A stretch of DNA of 64,000 bases from DP-19 sp036496285 (lineage in GTDB: Bacteria > Desulfobacterota > Binatia > UTPRO1). The stretch lies in the NCBI GenBank assembly GCA_036496285.1, contig DASXLI010000077.1, positions 1 through 64,000 on the forward strand, written 5' to 3'. Below the pieces are notes generated by a model, which was given only the letters and a program-made list of their open reading frames with translations, did not search any database and was not told the origin of the DNA. Positions 25,858 to 35,347 of the stretch are shown here, one piece after another; position 1 is the first letter of the stretch; each line of letters begins with the position of its first letter. A program made the position numbers and the translations under genes.

Positions 25858-28326
25858 TCAGCGTTTGGCGGTGTAGACGGCCGCGAGCCGGCGCATGAAC
25901 GCCTGCGTCTCCTCGTCGGAGCCGAGCCGCGGATCGACGTAGCGCGCGGGATCGTCGCGGGTGATCGTCGCGCGCGGCCCCGCGCTCTCGCTCACGAAGT
26001 CGCGCAGCCCGCGGAACTCGACGTAGCCGTTGTCGTCCGTGTTGCTCGGCACGCCGACGGCGTAGGCGCGCAGCGTCTCCGGACCCGCCACGAGCGACCC
26101 GAGCACGCTCTCCGGGTCGGCGACGCCGAGCTTCCCGAGGTCGCGTTCCACCGCCGCGATGTGGAAGCCGGCCACGACGTTCGCCGCGGAGAGGCGTCCC
26201 GGATCCGCGAGGCCGACGAGCAGCGAGTCGACGTTCTTGCTCTCGAAGAGGAACGCGTTCGCGAACACCTCGCTCCAGGCGCGGATGATGGAGCGCCGCC
26301 CGGCCTCGCTCTCGGCGGTGAACCAGGCCACGGCCAGGCCGCCCGGCGCGAGATGCGCGCGTACGTCGGCGAAGTACTCGCGGGTGAAGAGCCCGCCCGC
26401 CCCCGACACCCAGGGATACGACGGCTGCGACACGATGACGTCGTAGCGCTCGTCGTCGTGGCGCAGGTGGTTGCGGCCGTCGCCGAGGATCATGTGGACG
26501 CGCGGGTCGGCGAGCGGAGCGCCGACGAACTCGGCGAAGTACTCGCGCGCGACGTCGATCACCTCGCGCGAGATCTCGACGCAGTCGACGTGCTCGACCG
26601 GATGCGCGAGCACGCTCGCCAGGGTCGTCCCGCTGCCGAGCCCGACGACCAAGGCGCTCCGCGCCGGGCCGTGCAGCAGCATGGCGAGATGGCCGAGGTA
26701 GTTCGGCAGCGACGACCCGCTCGTCGCCTCGCGGATACCGCCGACCTGCATGGTGCGCTGGCCGCCGATCTGCTTGACGGCGACGATGGCGCTCGCGCCC
26801 TCCCGGTAGTCGATCAGGGTGCCGAGATCCTGGGCGTGGAAGTACGGGCCGCTCGTGATCCGCTGCGCGCTCCACCCCGGCGCGCGCTGCGCGAGGAGCG
26901 CGGTCGTGCCGACGAGGGCGAGCGCGGCGAGCGCGGGCAGCGGCCTGCCCCGCCGTAGCGCCGGCACGAGGTAGCCGACCGCGATGGCGCTCGTCAGCAG
27001 CGCCGAGAGGACGATGGCGCCGCGCATGCCGATCGTCGGCACCAGGACGAAGCCCGCGACGAACGACCCGACGATGTTGCCGATCGAGTTGGCGGCGTAT
27101 CCCGCGCCGACGGCGCGTCCCGAGGAGCGCACCGACCGTCGCAGGAGCGCCGCGACGAGCGGAAACACGCCGCCCATGGCGATCGTCGGGAGCGCGATCG
27201 TCGCGCCGACGAGGAGGGTCTCCGCCCAGAGCACCGCGCCGAAGCCGCGCCCGCCCGGCACGTGCAGCAGGCGGCCGACCCGATCGGGGAGATCGCCCAG
27301 GTACGCGAGCGAGCCGAGCGTCCAGAGGGCGATGACCGCGTGCAACGCGACGATCGCCTCGACGGGCCGGCGGCGCAGCAACGCGAGCCGCGGAACGACG
27401 AAGCTCCCCGCGGCCAGGCCCGCGATGTAGGTGACGAGCGTGATCGTGAAGCCCTGCGTCGTCGACCCGATGGAGAGCGTGACGAGCCGCGCCCACCCGA
27501 CCTCGAGCGCGAGGTTCGCGAAGCCGAAGAGCGCGTAGAGGATGGTGAGCGCACGCAGGGAGGGCGTCGGCCACGCGGCGGTGGCGTCCTCGCCGCCGAC
27601 GGTGACGTCGTCCGCTGCGGCGTCCAGCGTGCCATCCTGGCACGCCGGGCCTGCGTCGTCCGGCGCGGCGCCGGCCGCTGCCCGGCGCCGCCCGAGCCAC
27701 AGCGCGGCGGCCGCCGCCGTCGCGTTCAGCGCCGCCGCGACGAGTCCCGCTCGAAAAGACCCGAGCGCCGGCAGCAGGACGAAGCCCGCGCCGGCAGCGC
27801 CGAGCGCGCCACCGATGCTGTTCAGCGCGTACAACGTGCCGGCACCGGCCGCGATGTCGCGCCGAGCGCGCAGAACGATCTGGGTGACGATCGGCAAGGT
27901 CGCGCCCATGAAGACCGTCGGCAGGAGCACCACCACGCCGCACAGCAGGAATTGCGCCAGGCTGTAGGCGGCGAACGCTCCGCCGATCTCGCGGTAGAGC
28001 ACCCCGACCAGCGGCGAGAGCGCGTGCGTGAGAAGCGGGAGGAGCAGCGCGAGCACGGCGATCGCCAGCTCGAGCGCCGCGTAGAGCCCGAGGCTCGCCC
28101 CGTAGCGCTCCGTCCACCGTCCGCCGAGCGCCGCGCCGAGCGTCAGGCCGCCGAGAAACGCCGTGAGGATCGCCGCGAGCGCGTAGACCGTGTGCCCCAT
28201 GACGAGCGAGATCTCGCGCAGCCAGAGCACCTCGTAGATGAGCGCGGCAGCGCCGGACGCGCAGAGACACGCGCCGAGTACCGCGAACTGCGATCGTCGG
28301 CGGTCCACGTGCGCCGTACATCGCAC
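25858..28326 (-). CDS. Fused MFS-like transmembrane / spermidine synthase-like protein
   Basis: An 822-aa fusion. Roughly the first 480 residues carry about a dozen membrane helices (start AALIYEVLWLREISLVMGHT). Residues of about 560-770 form a spermidine-synthase-fold methyltransferase-like domain with ALVVGLGSGTTLASVLAH, VDCVEISREVIDVAREYF and MILGDGRNHL. Such fusions are widespread in deltaproteobacteria and Acidobacteria and have no proven substrate. No speD or other polyamine gene is near. The start is a GTG at 28326; a second GTG is six codons on. Confidence 0.82.
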   Translation of the reverse strand: MRCTAHVDRRRSQFAVLGACLCASGAAALIYEVLWLREISLVMGHTVYALAAILTAFLGGLTLGAALGGRWTERYGASLGLYAALELAIAVLALLLPLLTHALSPLVGVLYREIGGAFAAYSLAQFLLCGVVVLLPTVFMGATLPIVTQIVLRARRDIAAGAGTLYALNSIGGALGAAGAGFVLLPALGSFRAGLVAAALNATAAAAALWLGRRRAAAGAAPDDAGPACQDGTLDAAADDVTVGGEDATAAWPTPSLRALTILYALFGFANLALEVGWARLVTLSIGSTTQGFTITLVTYIAGLAAGSFVVPRLALLRRRPVEAIVALHAVIALWTLGSLAYLGDLPDRVGRLLHVPGGRGFGAVLWAETLLVGATIALPTIAMGGVFPLVAALLRRSVRSSGRAVGAGYAANSIGNIVGSFVAGFVLVPTIGMRGAIVLSALLTSAIAVGYLVPALRRGRPLPALAALALVGTTALLAQRAPGWSAQRITSGPYFHAQDLGTLIDYREGASAIVAVKQIGGQRTMQVGGIREATSGSSLPNYLGHLAMLLHGPARSALVVGLGSGTTLASVLAHPVEHVDCVEISREVIDVAREYFAEFVGAPLADPRVHMILGDGRNHLRHDDERYDVIVSQPSYPWVSGAGGLFTREYFADVRAHLAPGGLAVAWFTAESEAGRRSIIRAWSEVFANAFLFESKNVDSLLVGLADPGRLSAANVVAGFHIAAVERDLGKLGVADPESVLGSLVAGPETLRAYAVGVPSNTDDNGYVEFRGLRDFVSESAGPRATITRDDPARYVDPRLGSDEETQAFMRRLAAVYTAKR

Positions 28327-28383
28327 ACGCGCGACGCACGATCCATCGACGACGCCGGCACAGCGCCGGTCAAACAGCGCCGG

Positions 28384-29631
28384 CTACGCTCCGGCTTCGG
28401 GACCCGCGGCGGTCGCCTTGTGGCGCCGCCCGCCGCGACGGCGCCCGCCGCGACGGCGCGGACGGCGCTTGCCGCCCGCGGAGCTCTCCGCCGCGCCGTC
28501 CGCATCGGCCGCGTGCTCCGCGCCGTTGCCCGCGGGCTCGATCGCCACGCCCTCGTCGGCCGGCAGCGCCTGCGCGCTCTCGGGGGCCTCGCCGCCGAGA
28601 CGCACGCGGCCGTTCGGCAGGAGCTCGACGCCCTTGATGCGGCGGAGCCGCGTCACGAGCCGCGGCGAGCCCGGCGGGCGCTGGAACCCTTCCGCCTTGA
28701 GCGCGACGGTGAGGGCGTCCAGGCTCACGCCGCGCACCGGATCCGCCGCGGTGAGCCGCCCGATGGCGGCGCGGATCTGATCGAGCGAGGCGGAATGCCG
28801 CTCCTCCTCGGCGCTCGGCGACGCGGCCCGGGCGGCGTGCGCGGCATGCGCCGGCGCGTGCGCCGCGTGCTGGCGGCTCTGGCTTGCGCTCGCGCTGGGG
28901 CCCTCGCCGCGCCGGCGGCGGCGCCGGCGCCGCCCGCCGGCATGGCCTTCCTCGGCGCCACGCTCGACCGCCGCGGCGGCGCCGGACGAGCGATAGGTGA
29001 TGCGGCGGTAGGCGACGCCGAGCCGTGCCGCGGCGTCGCCGACGGCGTCGAAGGCGCGATCGTCGGAGAGGATGCAGATCGAGTCGCCAGGCGCCGCCCG
29101 GCCGAGCCACATGCCCGCCGTGACCGCGATCCAGAGATCGCTCCAGTCGGGGACGCGCGGCGCCGGCGCGCTGTGCAGCAGATGCGCGCCGCGCTGCGCG
29201 AGCATACGCCCGAGGTGCTGGCCCACCACCCGCCAGTTGCCGACCGCGGTGAGATCGGTCGTGTTGCGATCAAGCCGGAGATCCTCGAGGACGCGTGTGA
29301 GGTCGGCCTCGCTGCTCGTGTTCTCGACGTCGATGAAGACGGCGTGGCGCGGCCCGCTGCGCACCATCGACGCGGGCTTCTGCGGCAGGAACTCGAGGAA
29401 GTCGGGCGCGACCGGAAGCCCGACCGGCTCGGCCGCGCTGATGACGGCCTTGCTGGCGCGCGCGCGCGGCGTCGGCTTGACCGCACGACGCTTGGCGGCG
29501 CGCGGGGCGCGGGGCGCGGACGGCGTCGCTGCGCCGCTCTTCGAGTCCTTCGTGCTCTTCTTGCTGCGTGGAGACGCCAAAGTGTTCCGCTTATGCCCCG
29601 GTTCGGGTCGATAGTCGAGCACAGATCGCAT
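28384..29631 (-). CDS. NYN (PIN-like) RNase-domain protein with winged-helix and Arg-rich regions
   Basis: A 415-aa protein. After a basic, low-complexity N-terminus (1-85), a NYN domain (about 93-225) shows the acidic residues of a PIN-like nuclease: AVFIDVENTSSEADL, PDWSDLWIAV and CILSDDRAFDAVG. An eight-arginine run and an Ala/His linker follow. A second folded region (about 300-345; SLDALTVALKAEGF... RIKGVELLPNGRVRLGG) resembles the OST-HTH/LOTUS winged helix. The C-terminus is RG-rich. The layout suggests RNA binding and cleavage, but this is inference. Confidence 0.72.
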   Translation of the reverse strand: MRSVLDYRPEPGHKRNTLASPRSKKSTKDSKSGAATPSAPRAPRAAKRRAVKPTPRARASKAVISAAEPVGLPVAPDFLEFLPQKPASMVRSGPRHAVFIDVENTSSEADLTRVLEDLRLDRNTTDLTAVGNWRVVGQHLGRMLAQRGAHLLHSAPAPRVPDWSDLWIAVTAGMWLGRAAPGDSICILSDDRAFDAVGDAAARLGVAYRRITYRSSGAAAAVERGAEEGHAGGRRRRRRRRGEGPSASASQSRQHAAHAPAHAAHAARAASPSAEEERHSASLDQIRAAIGRLTAADPVRGVSLDALTVALKAEGFQRPPGSPRLVTRLRRIKGVELLPNGRVRLGGEAPESAQALPADEGVAIEPAGNGAEHAADADGAAESSAGGKRRPRRRGGRRRGGRRHKATAAGPEAGA

Positions 29632-29649
29632 GCGATCGTGCCCGCGCGC

Positions 29650-32600
29650 TCAGTAGCGGTTCTTCCAGAAGACGTCGAGGCCGCTGTCCCCGAGCGTATC
29701 CGCCGAGGTCTCGACGCTCCAGTGCGGCGTGACGGTGTACTCGACGCGGATCTCCTCCACACCCTGCTTCGCGAAGCGGTGAGCGAGGCTCACGAACACG
29801 TCGGGCGCGACGTATTTACCGAGCGTCAGCGAGCTCGTCTGCGCCGCGCCGTTCCCGGTCTCGAACTGGAGCGTGTCGAGGCCGAGCGTGTCCGAGACCG
29901 ACTCGCGCAGGCCCGAGGCGACGTAGCTGCTCGCGACGCCGATCGCCTGCTCGCGCAGGCCCGAGGACTCGCCGCTGTTCAACTGGCTCGCCGGCTTGCC
30001 GAAGAGCAGCACCGCGAGGATGTCGGCCTGGTCGAGCGAGGGCTCGCTCTCCAGCGTGAGGGTCGGCTTGGAAAGCGCGCCGCCGATCTTCACCCGCACG
30101 GTGTAGTCGCCGGAGGTGCGCGAGGCGGCGAGCTCGAGCAGCGGGTCGAAGTCCTGGCCGGTGAAGGTGACCCGGCCGTTCTCGATCGTGAACGTCTTCC
30201 CCTCGAAGGCGTACCAGCCGCGGACGGTGTCGATCTCGCCGGCGAGCGCGAGCGCCTGCGCCGGCTTCTTCCACGCCGTCATCCAGCCGCGCAGCTCGAT
30301 CTCGGTGTCGGAGCGGCGGATCCAGGCGTTGTTCGGGACGTCCACCTGCACCGTGATCGCGGCGCGCTCGTAGAGGCCGAGGTTGGGGGCGGACGCCCGC
30401 ACGCTCTCCTCCGGCTTCGCCGCCGGCGGCGGGGGCGGCACGCCCGGCCCGATCAGCGTGATCGTCGGGTCGGGAGGCCGCACGGAGCCCGGCAGGCTCT
30501 CCGGGACGTGCAGCACGAAACGATCGGTCGTGAGCGCCCCCTCGACGATGGGCGCCGCACTCGTTCCGCTGACCGCGATCGTGCCGCTGGTGGCGCCCTC
30601 GCCGAATTGATTGGCGAAGAGCGGGAAGCGGTCGAGCTGCACCTGCACGTCGAGGACGGCGTCGCCGCCCACGGCGCTCGCCGAGCCCTTGGCGGTGAGC
30701 GATCCGTTGCCGCTCACGATGCGCAGGCTCTCGATGCTGGCGGCGGCGCCGTCCACGCTCATGCGCACCTCGACGGGATCATAGGTGACGCCGAGCGGGA
30801 TCACGCGCGCGCGCCCGCCGACGAGGGCGAGCGGCCCGTGCGCCTCGGGCGCGCGCAGCGTGCCGCCGAGCGTGAGGTCGGCCTGGAGCGTGCCGCGGAT
30901 GTCTGCCACCTGCGGCAGCAGCGGTCCGACGATCGCGAGATCGACGTCCTGCGCGCGGAGCGCGCCGGCGAGCGAGCCGTCGCTCGCGTACTCGAACGGC
31001 GCGAGCGTGAGGCGAAGCGGCGACGACGCCTCCAGCGTGAGCGCACGCTCGCCCGACTGCACGACCCGCGCCGCGATCTGCGCACGGCCGCCGCCGATCC
31101 GCGCATCGGCCGCGGCGCTCTCGTAGCGCACCCGCGTCACGATCGGCGACGCGATCTCCGCGTGCGCCTCGACCGTCGGCACCTGCGCCGTGCCGCCGAG
31201 GCGCAGCGTGCCGGAGAGGCGGCCGCTCGGCGCGTCCTTGCTGCGCGGTGCGAATGCGCCGACGTCGAGGCCACTCAGCTCGACCGTCAGGCTCTGCGCC
31301 CCGGCGGTGCCGGTCTGGCCCTCGATGCGCAGCCGGCCGTCCTTGGAGGAGCGGAGCGCGAGCTCGTGGATCGCCACCGTCTGGCCACGCTGCACCAGCA
31401 CCGGTGTCCCCTCGGCGCGCCAGGTGTCGTCGCCGAGGTCGAGGCGCAGGCCGCCGAGCGTCACCCGACGCTCGGCGGGCGCGAGCACGGCGTCGGCGAC
31501 GACCTCGTGGCGATGGCGCTCGTCCTCCTGCGCCCGCACCTCGAGATGCGCCGCCGCCTTCCCCGCGACCGGTGCGCGCCACGTGCCGGTCGCGTCGACG
31601 CTCGCAAAGCGGCGGCCGGCGGCATGCACGCCGTCCGCGCGCGCGCTCACGTCGACGCGGCCGCGCGCGCCCCCGAGGCCGTCACCCGTGAGCGTGCCGC
31701 TGACCCCGGCCACCTCGACGTCACCGCGCGTGAGCTGCCGGCCGTTCACCGTCGCCCGCAGCGCCAGCGCGTCGAGGCTGCCAGCGGCGGTGCCGTCGAC
31801 CGCGAGGCTGCCCGCGAGCGAGCCGGCTCCCGCGAGGCGCGCGAGCGGCGCGACGTCCGCCGCGTGGAATGCGTAGCGCAGCGATCCGCTCGACGGCAGC
31901 GCGTCGGCCTCGCGGCCGAGCGTCCCGGAGGCCTCGAGCGTCGCGCCGCGCGCATCGACGCGCAGTCGATCAATCGTCAGCGCGGCGGCGGTCGCGCGTA
32001 CGTCGGCCTGGCCGCTCGTCACCTCGAGCCCGGCGAGCGCGCTCGGTCCGAGGGTGACATGGACCTCGCCCTGCGCACGGTCGGGACGAAAGCCCATACC
32101 CGTGACCGCCACGGTGCCGGTGATCCGGGCCTGCGCCGCCGGATTGCCGAGGAGGGCCGGCAGGTCGAGCTCCGTCGCGCTCGCCTTGAGGTCATAGCGC
32201 TCGTCGGTGATGCCGACCCGGCCCTTCGCCTCGAGCGCTCCCGCCTCGAGTGCGGCATCGGCCGCGAGCTCGACCGTCTGGTCGGCGAGGTCCGCGTGCG
32301 CCCGCAGACGGGAGAGCGCGCGCTCCGCGATCTTCGAGTCGCGCAGCTCGACGGTGACGCCTGCCGCCGCGTCCGCCAGGCTCGTCCCGATGCCCTTCAG
32401 ATCGATCGTCCCGGTCAGGCTCGTCGCGGGGCGCGGCGGCCCGAGGAGCCCCGCCAGGTCGAGGGCGTCGAGCCGTGCCTCGATCTCGTAGCTCGGACGC
32501 TCGCCCTCGCCGACGTTGCCGGCGAGCGCGATCGACCCGGCGCCGCTCGTGACCTTCGCGTCGAGCGCCGCCCAGCGCGCCGGCCCGCGCAGGTGCGCGT

Positions 32601-33408
32601 TCAGGACGAGATCGGCCGCGGGGACGTCGCCGCGCGCCAGGCGACGGACCTCGCCGGCCGCGAGGCGCGGCACGTCCAACGTGACGTCGTACGCGCCGTC
32701 GGGACGGAGCGGGATGCGCGCGTCGGCCCGCGCCTCCGATCCCTCGGTCCGGAGACGCACGCCGTCGAGCCGAGCGGCGGCGGCGTCGACCGTGAGGGCG
32801 CCGCTCAGCGCCGCGATGCGGACGCCGCGTCCCGGCAAATCGCCGACCAGCCCGGTGAGGGTGATCGACTGGGCGTCCGGAGCGAATCGGGCCGCGCCGG
32901 TCAGCTCGGCGACGCGCAGACGCCACACGTCGGCCGGCCGGACGACCTTGATCGCCGCGCCGGTCACGTGCGCGTCGGCCAGCACGATCGTGAGCGTGCT
33001 CGGGCGCCCGGGCTCGGGCTCCGGCGGCACGAGCCGCGCGACGTTCCAGCCGTTTCCGTCCTCGATCAAGGTGAGGGCGAGCCCGTCGACGGCGACGTCG
33101 CGCAGGGTGAGCCCGCGGCCGAGGAGCAGCGGCAGCAGGTCGTAGCGCGCCGAGAGCCGTCGCACCGCGAGCACCCGTCGGCCCTCGGCGACGAGCCGGA
33201 CGTCGCGCAGCACGAGGCGATCGAGCAGGTCGCCCTCTATCGCACCGATCGCACCGACGCCGTGCAGGGTGGCGTTCACCCGGGCGACGACCTGGCGCCG
33301 CAGCCAGTCGTGGAAGGCCAGCGAGCGCGCCAGCACGACGACCGTCACGGTGAGCGCCGCGGCGAGGACCACGAGAGCGAGCGCGATGCGACGGAGCCAG
33401 CGACCCAT
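29650..33408 (-). CDS. tamB: TamB-like inner-membrane/periplasmic lipid-transport protein
   Basis: A 1252-aa AsmA/TamB-superfamily protein with one N-terminal membrane segment (residues 6-27, RIALALVVLAAALTVTVVVL), a very long beta-rich repeat body and the C-terminal TamB (DUF490) domain (from about 900; LILD-type repeats, then VRGWYAFEGKTFTIENGRVTF). Such proteins form a hydrophobic groove across the periplasm for phospholipid movement and OMP assembly. Its ATG at 33408 overlaps the tamA stop (TGATG), so the two are coupled. Confidence 0.88.
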   Translation of the reverse strand: MGRWLRRIALALVVLAAALTVTVVVLARSLAFHDWLRRQVVARVNATLHGVGAIGAIEGDLLDRLVLRDVRLVAEGRRVLAVRRLSARYDLLPLLLGRGLTLRDVAVDGLALTLIEDGNGWNVARLVPPEPEPGRPSTLTIVLADAHVTGAAIKVVRPADVWRLRVAELTGAARFAPDAQSITLTGLVGDLPGRGVRIAALSGALTVDAAAARLDGVRLRTEGSEARADARIPLRPDGAYDVTLDVPRLAAGEVRRLARGDVPAADLVLNAHLRGPARWAALDAKVTSGAGSIALAGNVGEGERPSYEIEARLDALDLAGLLGPPRPATSLTGTIDLKGIGTSLADAAAGVTVELRDSKIAERALSRLRAHADLADQTVELAADAALEAGALEAKGRVGITDERYDLKASATELDLPALLGNPAAQARITGTVAVTGMGFRPDRAQGEVHVTLGPSALAGLEVTSGQADVRATAAALTIDRLRVDARGATLEASGTLGREADALPSSGSLRYAFHAADVAPLARLAGAGSLAGSLAVDGTAAGSLDALALRATVNGRQLTRGDVEVAGVSGTLTGDGLGGARGRVDVSARADGVHAAGRRFASVDATGTWRAPVAGKAAAHLEVRAQEDERHRHEVVADAVLAPAERRVTLGGLRLDLGDDTWRAEGTPVLVQRGQTVAIHELALRSSKDGRLRIEGQTGTAGAQSLTVELSGLDVGAFAPRSKDAPSGRLSGTLRLGGTAQVPTVEAHAEIASPIVTRVRYESAAADARIGGGRAQIAARVVQSGERALTLEASSPLRLTLAPFEYASDGSLAGALRAQDVDLAIVGPLLPQVADIRGTLQADLTLGGTLRAPEAHGPLALVGGRARVIPLGVTYDPVEVRMSVDGAAASIESLRIVSGNGSLTAKGSASAVGGDAVLDVQVQLDRFPLFANQFGEGATSGTIAVSGTSAAPIVEGALTTDRFVLHVPESLPGSVRPPDPTITLIGPGVPPPPPAAKPEESVRASAPNLGLYERAAITVQVDVPNNAWIRRSDTEIELRGWMTAWKKPAQALALAGEIDTVRGWYAFEGKTFTIENGRVTFTGQDFDPLLELAASRTSGDYTVRVKIGGALSKPTLTLESEPSLDQADILAVLLFGKPASQLNSGESSGLREQAIGVASSYVASGLRESVSDTLGLDTLQFETGNGAAQTSSLTLGKYVAPDVFVSLAHRFAKQGVEEIRVEYTVTPHWSVETSADTLGDSGLDVFWKNRY

Positions 33409-35243
33409 CAGAAGGCCTGCCCGATGCTGAAGTGCACCTGCCACGGCTGTTGGCCGCGGGGCTCGAGCGGGATGCCGAAGTCGACGCGCAGCGGGCCGAT
33501 CGGCGTCTGGTAGCGGACGCCGAGGCCGACGCCGAACTGCAGATCGTCGAGGTTGTAGCTGAACGGCGATTCACGGACCTCGCCGACGTCCACGAACGCG
33601 ACGCCGCCGATCTTCCCGTACACCGGGGTGCGGAACTCGACGTTCCCCTCGAGCAGGCTCCGGCCACCGATCGGGTCGCCGCCGTCGGTCAGCGGTCCGA
33701 CCTTGGAGCGCCCGTAGCCGCGCGTGCTGTTGATCCCGCCCGCGAAGAAGCGGCGGAAGAGCGGGATGTCGTGCGTCGAGCCGAATCCGTCGCCGCCGCC
33801 GATGCGCACCCGGCCGGCGAGGACGCGCGTACCGAACACCGGCACGTACTTCTTCGCCTCGAAGGTGACCTTGTAGAACGAGAAGTCGCCGCCCCAGGGC
33901 CCGCCGGCCTGCTCGCCGGTCAGGGTCATGACGCTGCCCTCGTGCGGGTCGAGGAGGTCGTTGGCGGTATTGCGCTCGAGGAGCGCCGTGACGCTCGACA
34001 CGAAGCCGCGCGCCTTGAAGTCCTCGAGGCGGGCTTTGGTCTCGTCAGGGACGTTGCTCGTGTCGTCGTACTCGATGTTGTAGCCGATCGCCGCCCGCAG
34101 ATCCGGCAGCAGGCGGCGCTCGATGCGCGGCGCGAAGCGGATGCGCGCGTTGGTGAAGCCGGGCTCCTCCTCGCGCTCCTGGGTGAGCGGCGCGACGAAC
34201 GTCTGCTGCGGGCTGAGGAAGTATGGCTGGCGGAACTCGCCCGCGACCTCCTGCTTGATGAACGACGCCTTTGCGCTGAACCCGAGCTGGCGGCCGCCAC
34301 CCATGAAATCGTAGTGCTGCCAGCGGATCTGCCCGCGCGCCTCGTCCTCGAGTCCGTAGCCGATGCCGACCTTGATCTCGCGCGGCGGGCCCTCGGTCAC
34401 GATGATCGCCATGTCGACGACGCCGCTCTGCGCCTCGAGGTTCGACGGCTTCACGGCGACGGAGCGGAAGAGGTGCAGGCCGAAGACGTTCGCCTGCGTC
34501 TTCTCGACCTTGCGGGGATCCCATGGGTCGCCGGCGCGCCACTGCACCTCGCGGGCGACGAGCCGCGGCGCGACCGCCGCGGTGCCGGTGACGGCCGTCT
34601 GGCCGAACACGGCGGCAGGCCCGCGCGTGATCGTGTACGTGACGCGGGCGCGCTGGGTCGCGGTGTCGACGGTCGCCGCCTTGTCGACGCGCACGTAGGC
34701 GTAGCCCGCCTGTTGCAGATAGCGATCCAGCCCGGCGCGGCTGGCGTCGTACTCGGCCTGGGTGAGCACGTCATCGACGCGCAGGCGCAGCGCTCCCTCG
34801 AGCGCGCGCCGCTCCGCGTCGGTCGGCGTGAAGTCGGTGGTCACGAGCTCGACGGCGTCGACCTTGGCGGCCCGCCCCTCCTCGACCTCGATCACGATCG
34901 TCAGCTCGTCCTCGGCGATCTCGAGATCGTAGCCGACGGTGCCGAGGAAGTGCCCCGACTCGCGGAGCGCGGTCCGCACCCGGTCGAGGTCGGACAGGAA
35001 GAGCTGCGGGTTGAACGGCGCACGTTGCCGCCAGCGTTTCCAGGGCTGATACCAGGGCGGCACCTTGGTGAGCATGGCATCACGCAGCGTGGAGGCGGAG
35101 AGATCCTTGGCGCCCTCGATGCGGACCGCGCGCACCCGGTAGGTCCCGCCCGGTGTGAGGTCGTCGACCGTGGCCGTGGTGCCGATGGCAGGCGCACCGA
35201 CGAGCACGGCGATCACCGCCGCGACGATCCACCGCGCCCGCAT
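33408..35243 (-). CDS. tamA: TamA-like Omp85 outer-membrane protein
   Basis: A 611-aa Omp85 protein. It has a signal peptide (1-23), POTRA domains (about 35-290; YRVRAVRIEGAKDLSASTL, TYTITRGPAAVFGQTAVTG), and a 16-strand barrel with the L6 RGY motif in GGINSTRGYGRSKVGPL. It ends in an aromatic residue (SIGQAF), as outer-membrane proteins do. Pairing with tamB makes TamA more likely than a second BamA. It is followed directly by tamB. Confidence 0.88.
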   Translation of the reverse strand: MRARWIVAAVIAVLVGAPAIGTTATVDDLTPGGTYRVRAVRIEGAKDLSASTLRDAMLTKVPPWYQPWKRWRQRAPFNPQLFLSDLDRVRTALRESGHFLGTVGYDLEIAEDELTIVIEVEEGRAAKVDAVELVTTDFTPTDAERRALEGALRLRVDDVLTQAEYDASRAGLDRYLQQAGYAYVRVDKAATVDTATQRARVTYTITRGPAAVFGQTAVTGTAAVAPRLVAREVQWRAGDPWDPRKVEKTQANVFGLHLFRSVAVKPSNLEAQSGVVDMAIIVTEGPPREIKVGIGYGLEDEARGQIRWQHYDFMGGGRQLGFSAKASFIKQEVAGEFRQPYFLSPQQTFVAPLTQEREEEPGFTNARIRFAPRIERRLLPDLRAAIGYNIEYDDTSNVPDETKARLEDFKARGFVSSVTALLERNTANDLLDPHEGSVMTLTGEQAGGPWGGDFSFYKVTFEAKKYVPVFGTRVLAGRVRIGGGDGFGSTHDIPLFRRFFAGGINSTRGYGRSKVGPLTDGGDPIGGRSLLEGNVEFRTPVYGKIGGVAFVDVGEVRESPFSYNLDDLQFGVGLGVRYQTPIGPLRVDFGIPLEPRGQQPWQVHFSIGQAF

Positions 35244-35347
35244 CGGGTCGGATTATCGCGCGCCGGCCGCGCGCGGGCAAAATTCGCGCGGCGGGCCCGC
35301 GGGCACGATCGGGGGCGCCGCCCGGAGCGGAGGACGGCGGGTCGCGC

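Noticed and set aside
27262..33513. A 2083-codon open frame on the plus strand
   Set aside because: It is a GC-driven antisense shadow of the MFS-spermidine synthase, NYN, tamB and tamA genes; the translation is an Arg/Ala/Glu-rich run with no fold features.
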